A stretch of DNA of 64,000 nt, taken from NCBI GenBank assembly GCA_027605045.1, contig JAQFWX010000018.1, positions 248,001 through 312,000 on the forward strand, in the 5' to 3' direction. The translations under genes and the position numbers were made by a program. The notes beneath the pieces are model-generated. The model worked only from the letters and a program-made list of their open reading frames with translations. It ran no database searches and was not told the DNA's origin. This DNA comes from Phallus indusiatus (taxonomy: Eukaryota > Basidiomycota > Agaricomycetes > Phallales > Phallaceae). The stretch's first letter is position 1, and each line of letters begins with the position of its first letter. This document shows, piece after piece, positions 60,983 through 64,000 of this stretch.

Positions 60983-62797
60983 AGATTTAAGATATTACTT
61001 GAAATAAGCTGTTAGAGTATACTTGACCCGCACGATAGAGAGTCTTACTTAGAAACTGTTGAAAGCAGTCCTGGTTGAGCTGCGCGCGGATTGAATAATA
61101 TAGTTGATCGTCGGAGGAACAGCGGGAGGAGATTTGTGCTTGGAAAGTAAGGAAAAATAAACAAATTGCGAAGGACACTGCAAGTGACAACCAGGAGCTC
61201 AGAATTGAAAAGCGGTAACTGGTGCTGACGAACGAAGCTCAGAGAACACTTACTAAGCGAAGGTAGGCGCTTGTATTACATATTTCCTTGTTACCACTGG
61301 CAGCAGTGGTGCTTCAATCTATCTACCAATATTGAGAAAGGTTTTCAATGTCGATAATTGATAAATTTATCTAACTGATTGACGATTAACGTAGTTGCGT
61401 TCAGATAAAGTTTACTTTGCAGTTCCCTTGAGGCCGCTTAAACGATACGACATAATTCTTCAAGCTGAAAAGATAATACGTTGCTCAACTTGAGCTGGAA
61501 CCAACGCCATTCCCAAAAACTCGTTCTGCTAGATGCGACGCGCTATGATTGAATTTGTTAAACGTAAAAAGTCGAGTCGATCAAGTGCAAATATATGACA
61601 GCTTCGCTTTTTTCAAACAGACAGTCTTAATGAGTTCTCTATTTAGGCGACGAATATCACAGCCTGTAAAATGTGTGGAGTTCGGTTGTCCAGCGGCTCC
61701 CGTTTGGAGCTATATCAATTACGCCCAATCACATTCACAAGCCTCGTTGGTCCAGTGCATGTGCACAATGAACGTTGAACATTGAAATATTGAACAATCA
61801 GACATTAAAGAAATCTCATCTGACAGCATTTCGAATGATGCTTTTCTATTTCAATTGCAATGTACTACGTGTCTCTATATTCCCCACGGCGCGACAAAAT
61901 ACGATTGACGTGGTGAAGAGCTCTGACGCTCGGTCGAGACTCGAGAGTTGTTCACGTCAAAGGAAAAGCGTGTTTTGAGGTCGAGTTTGTTCGGGTTGGA
62001 CGTGGGATGACCGGGAAAATGTGGATATACATGTACCCTTGCGACCGGCATCACCTAGCGTTAGACGAAATGAACCTCTAAACGTGGCCATTGAGTCGCA
62101 AATCACGAAAGATTTGTGGCTTATGAGTGAATCGCAGACAAACTTTGGAAATCGCTTGTCTTTCAGCAATTATGTATAAGAATTATGCTGATAACCATAT
62201 CTTGCATCCAAACTCCCAGGCAAATAGTAGAACACTCCAATATTCTAACACTGAACGCGGCGGAGGCCGGCTAAGTTGTTGAAGAGGGACGAACACGCGT
62301 CCTGCACGTGCATCAGGAAAATACATATCTCTAGAGTCTGGAATGAAGAATATTGAGATTGAAAAAAAAAATATGTATGACAAACGGCAATTTGGGGCTG
62401 TTTCAAAGAAGGCGTCCAGTCGTTGAATATAGAATCCATGAGGCCCCTGACTTGGTGGTGTTCGTTTGGAAAAAGCAGAGGACGTGTGCGTGTACGTAAG
62501 CAGAGCGTGATGCCGCGGAGGCAAATTTAGGAGAGCGCAGATACACATGGAGGACGTCTGGCGAGGCATTGTTAGCTTGCTTTGCTTTCTTCTTGTACGC
62601 TCCACCAAATAATTAAACCTTTCAACTTTCTCTCGATCTTGACACGTAATCTGCTCTGCTTTGTCTTTGTATCAATCACCCTCACCCTCCTGTCTCGCAG
62701 TGTACTAATCGTATATCTTCAGCAACCTTGTTGTATAACCAGGCTTCCCCCTCTCTCCTTTGCTTCGGCTCGACTTGGATTAGTCGGTCGTTTTTCG
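60983..62797. other. Long intergenic region (1.8 kb)
   Basis: The longest stretch without a gene in the window. It lies between two divergent genes, so it carries both promoters. Open frames on both strands (for example 62183-62608 minus, 61549-61978 plus) lack family features, consistent codon pattern or splice context. A C/T-rich run lies shortly before the next start codon. No tRNA or repeat was identified by eye. Confidence 0.5.
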
Positions 62798-64000
62798 ATG
62801 AATAAGTATCGCCAAACGACGACTACAGAGACCTACACAGCTCATTACAATCTCTCACGTACAGCTGAAGGTTTGGGCTAGGACCTCCTTCGAGTTTCTT
62901 TCCTCAGTAACCTCCTGATAGCTTATCTCTTCTTTTTCCAGGTCCTTCGTTGAAAGGCCCATTCAAGACCTGGAACCCCCAGCCACACAATCTTCTCTCA
63001 GAATCAGAAACCGAGACTGTTACGAAACGTCATGCTTCACATGCTCGCACTGCTCAGAACGTACCCTCAGCCCACCCGGTCGCCCCAACCTTCAATCATG
63101 CCAACCACTCCTTGATGCCCAACTCGCGCACAACATCCTCCGCTTTGCCTCATCAGCGTATCGCATCTCCAGCCTTGCATCGTTCCGACCATTCCGTACC
63201 CTATGTATATCCGTTGGAGCCCCCCCAGACCCAACAAGCTCGACAAAAGCAGAATTCTTCCATGATGAACTTCATTCGTTCACACTCAAATGAAACCAGA
63301 ATGGAGAACACTTCTTCGCGTCGAGGTGACGATCTTCACAGGGCAGCCGTCACCAGCTCAAAACAATACCAGTTTTCCTCAAGTGCCAATCAGGCTGCTC
63401 GAGTTCCTGCCCCACCAGTCTCCTATTCTTCCCCTAGTTCCACCGAACCCAGTCCTCGTAACTCATCAGACGGACATCAACCACCATCTAACAATGTTTC
63501 AGACGGTGAATTTCATCGGTATCATCATCTAATGAGCTCCTCAACAGGGTCTAAGTTGAATGCGGATTATCCATCGCGCAGAGCAGAAACAGCTTCATCG
63601 TCACAACGGATGGTCGACAAAAAGGCAAAAGATCGCCAAGATATGGTTGCGAAAGTTGCCGAGGCGCTTTCCCCTTCTACCCGTCCAAGGGCACCGGAAA
63701 ATATCAGCCTGGGGCAACTCTCGCTGCTGAGGGGGGACGACACCAACGCTTTCAAAAGAATTGCATCTACGGAAAGGACATTAGAGGTATCGTCATACTC
63801 GTAAAAGAATGTGTGCTCTCTTTCGTATGATACTTCTTAGAATCAACATTCTCGGCCCCAAGTTTATCCGGTCCAGCCCCTGCCCTCTCAACCCCAGCAA
63901 CGGCTGCCTTCGCAAAATCCTGATCCTAATAACAGTAAGGATTTCGGGTCAAGAAGCAACAGACAGCAAATACCGAATGTGATGCCTCGTGTTGCGGTCG
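62798..64000 (+). CDS. Ser/Pro/Gln-rich protein, 3' end beyond window
   Basis: Exons 62798-62870, 62942-63786 and 63841-64000 (continuing). The start MNKYRQTTTTETYTAHYNLS is followed by GPSLKGPFKTWNPQPH and then by long Ser/His/Pro/Gln-rich low complexity (SYSSPSSTEPSPRNSSDGH). One more ordered, charged stretch is KKAKDRQDMVAKVAEALSPS, a possible helix. All exons join in phase. I do not recognise the family; low-complexity composition suggests a regulatory or scaffold protein. The gene has an unusually long 5' region before it. Confidence 0.6.

Noticed and set aside
60983..62797. tRNA, rRNA, transposon or CRISPR-like elements here or elsewhere in the window
   Set aside because: Looked for B-box-like GGTTCGA motifs, terminal inverted repeats, reverse transcriptase or transposase motifs and spaced direct repeats by eye; nothing convincing was found, though a proper scan was not possible.

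Overview
This window is nuclear DNA of a filamentous fungus, most probably a basidiomycete of the agaricomycete type. Nearly every gene is cut by many short introns of about 50-70 bases with CTRAY-like branch sites. The gene set is a compact eukaryotic one (Pol I, Sm proteins, syntaxins, a RAM-pathway Sog2, Sec66), intergenic gaps are mostly 80-700 bases, and several proteins have the Ser/Pro-rich tails usual in mushrooms. No prokaryotic operons, CRISPR arrays, rRNA, tRNA or transposons were recognised. All gene models were built by hand from splice signals, reading-frame continuity and protein-family memory; no database search was run.

Layout. 1-1000: the start of an aspartate aminotransferase and a small AN1 zinc-finger gene. 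1649-7304: three plasma-membrane-type syntaxin genes side by side (-,+,-) sharing the same nine-exon structure. 8022-11322: argininosuccinate lyase, a TIGR04076-type small protein and a mitochondrial FUN14 protein. 11563-13084: an F-box protein. 13264-24282: three four-helix (MARVEL-like) membrane proteins that are clearly paralogous, two in tandem and one 6 kb away, separated by a PP4R1-type phosphatase subunit and an Hv1-like voltage-sensor protein. 24403-33634: Mss51, Cdc45, an AlkB-type dioxygenase with a GRF zinc finger, and Sog2. 33912-46000: His3, an M13 metallopeptidase with 23 exons, NC2-beta, SmF and the largest subunit of RNA polymerase I. 46178-51375: an Ssa-type Hsp70 and a PP2A B56 subunit. 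52095-64000: a proline-rich fungal protein, a (methyl)citrate synthase, Sec66, USP7/Ubp15 and the start of a Ser/Pro-rich protein.

Themes. Arginine (ASL) and histidine (His3) synthesis are present, His3 with a perfect Gcn4-type site just upstream. Membrane traffic is represented by the three syntaxins and Sec66; phosphatase control by PP4R1 and B56; chromatin and transcription by NC2-beta and Pol I; mitochondrial function by Mss51, FUN14 and (methyl)citrate synthase.

The most unusual things are in gene structure: an 8-nt microexon in the M13 peptidase, a Pol I active-site loop spread over three exons of 14, 18 and 21 nt, an unusually high number of GC-AG introns, a destroyed splice donor that leaves an in-frame 51-nt 'intron', and a syntaxin whose conserved central glutamine is replaced by glutamate. 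Three clear single-base frame breaks (a proton-channel-like gene, HIS3 and RPA190) and a possible fourth (SmF) lie at short homopolymers and may be assembly errors rather than real mutations.
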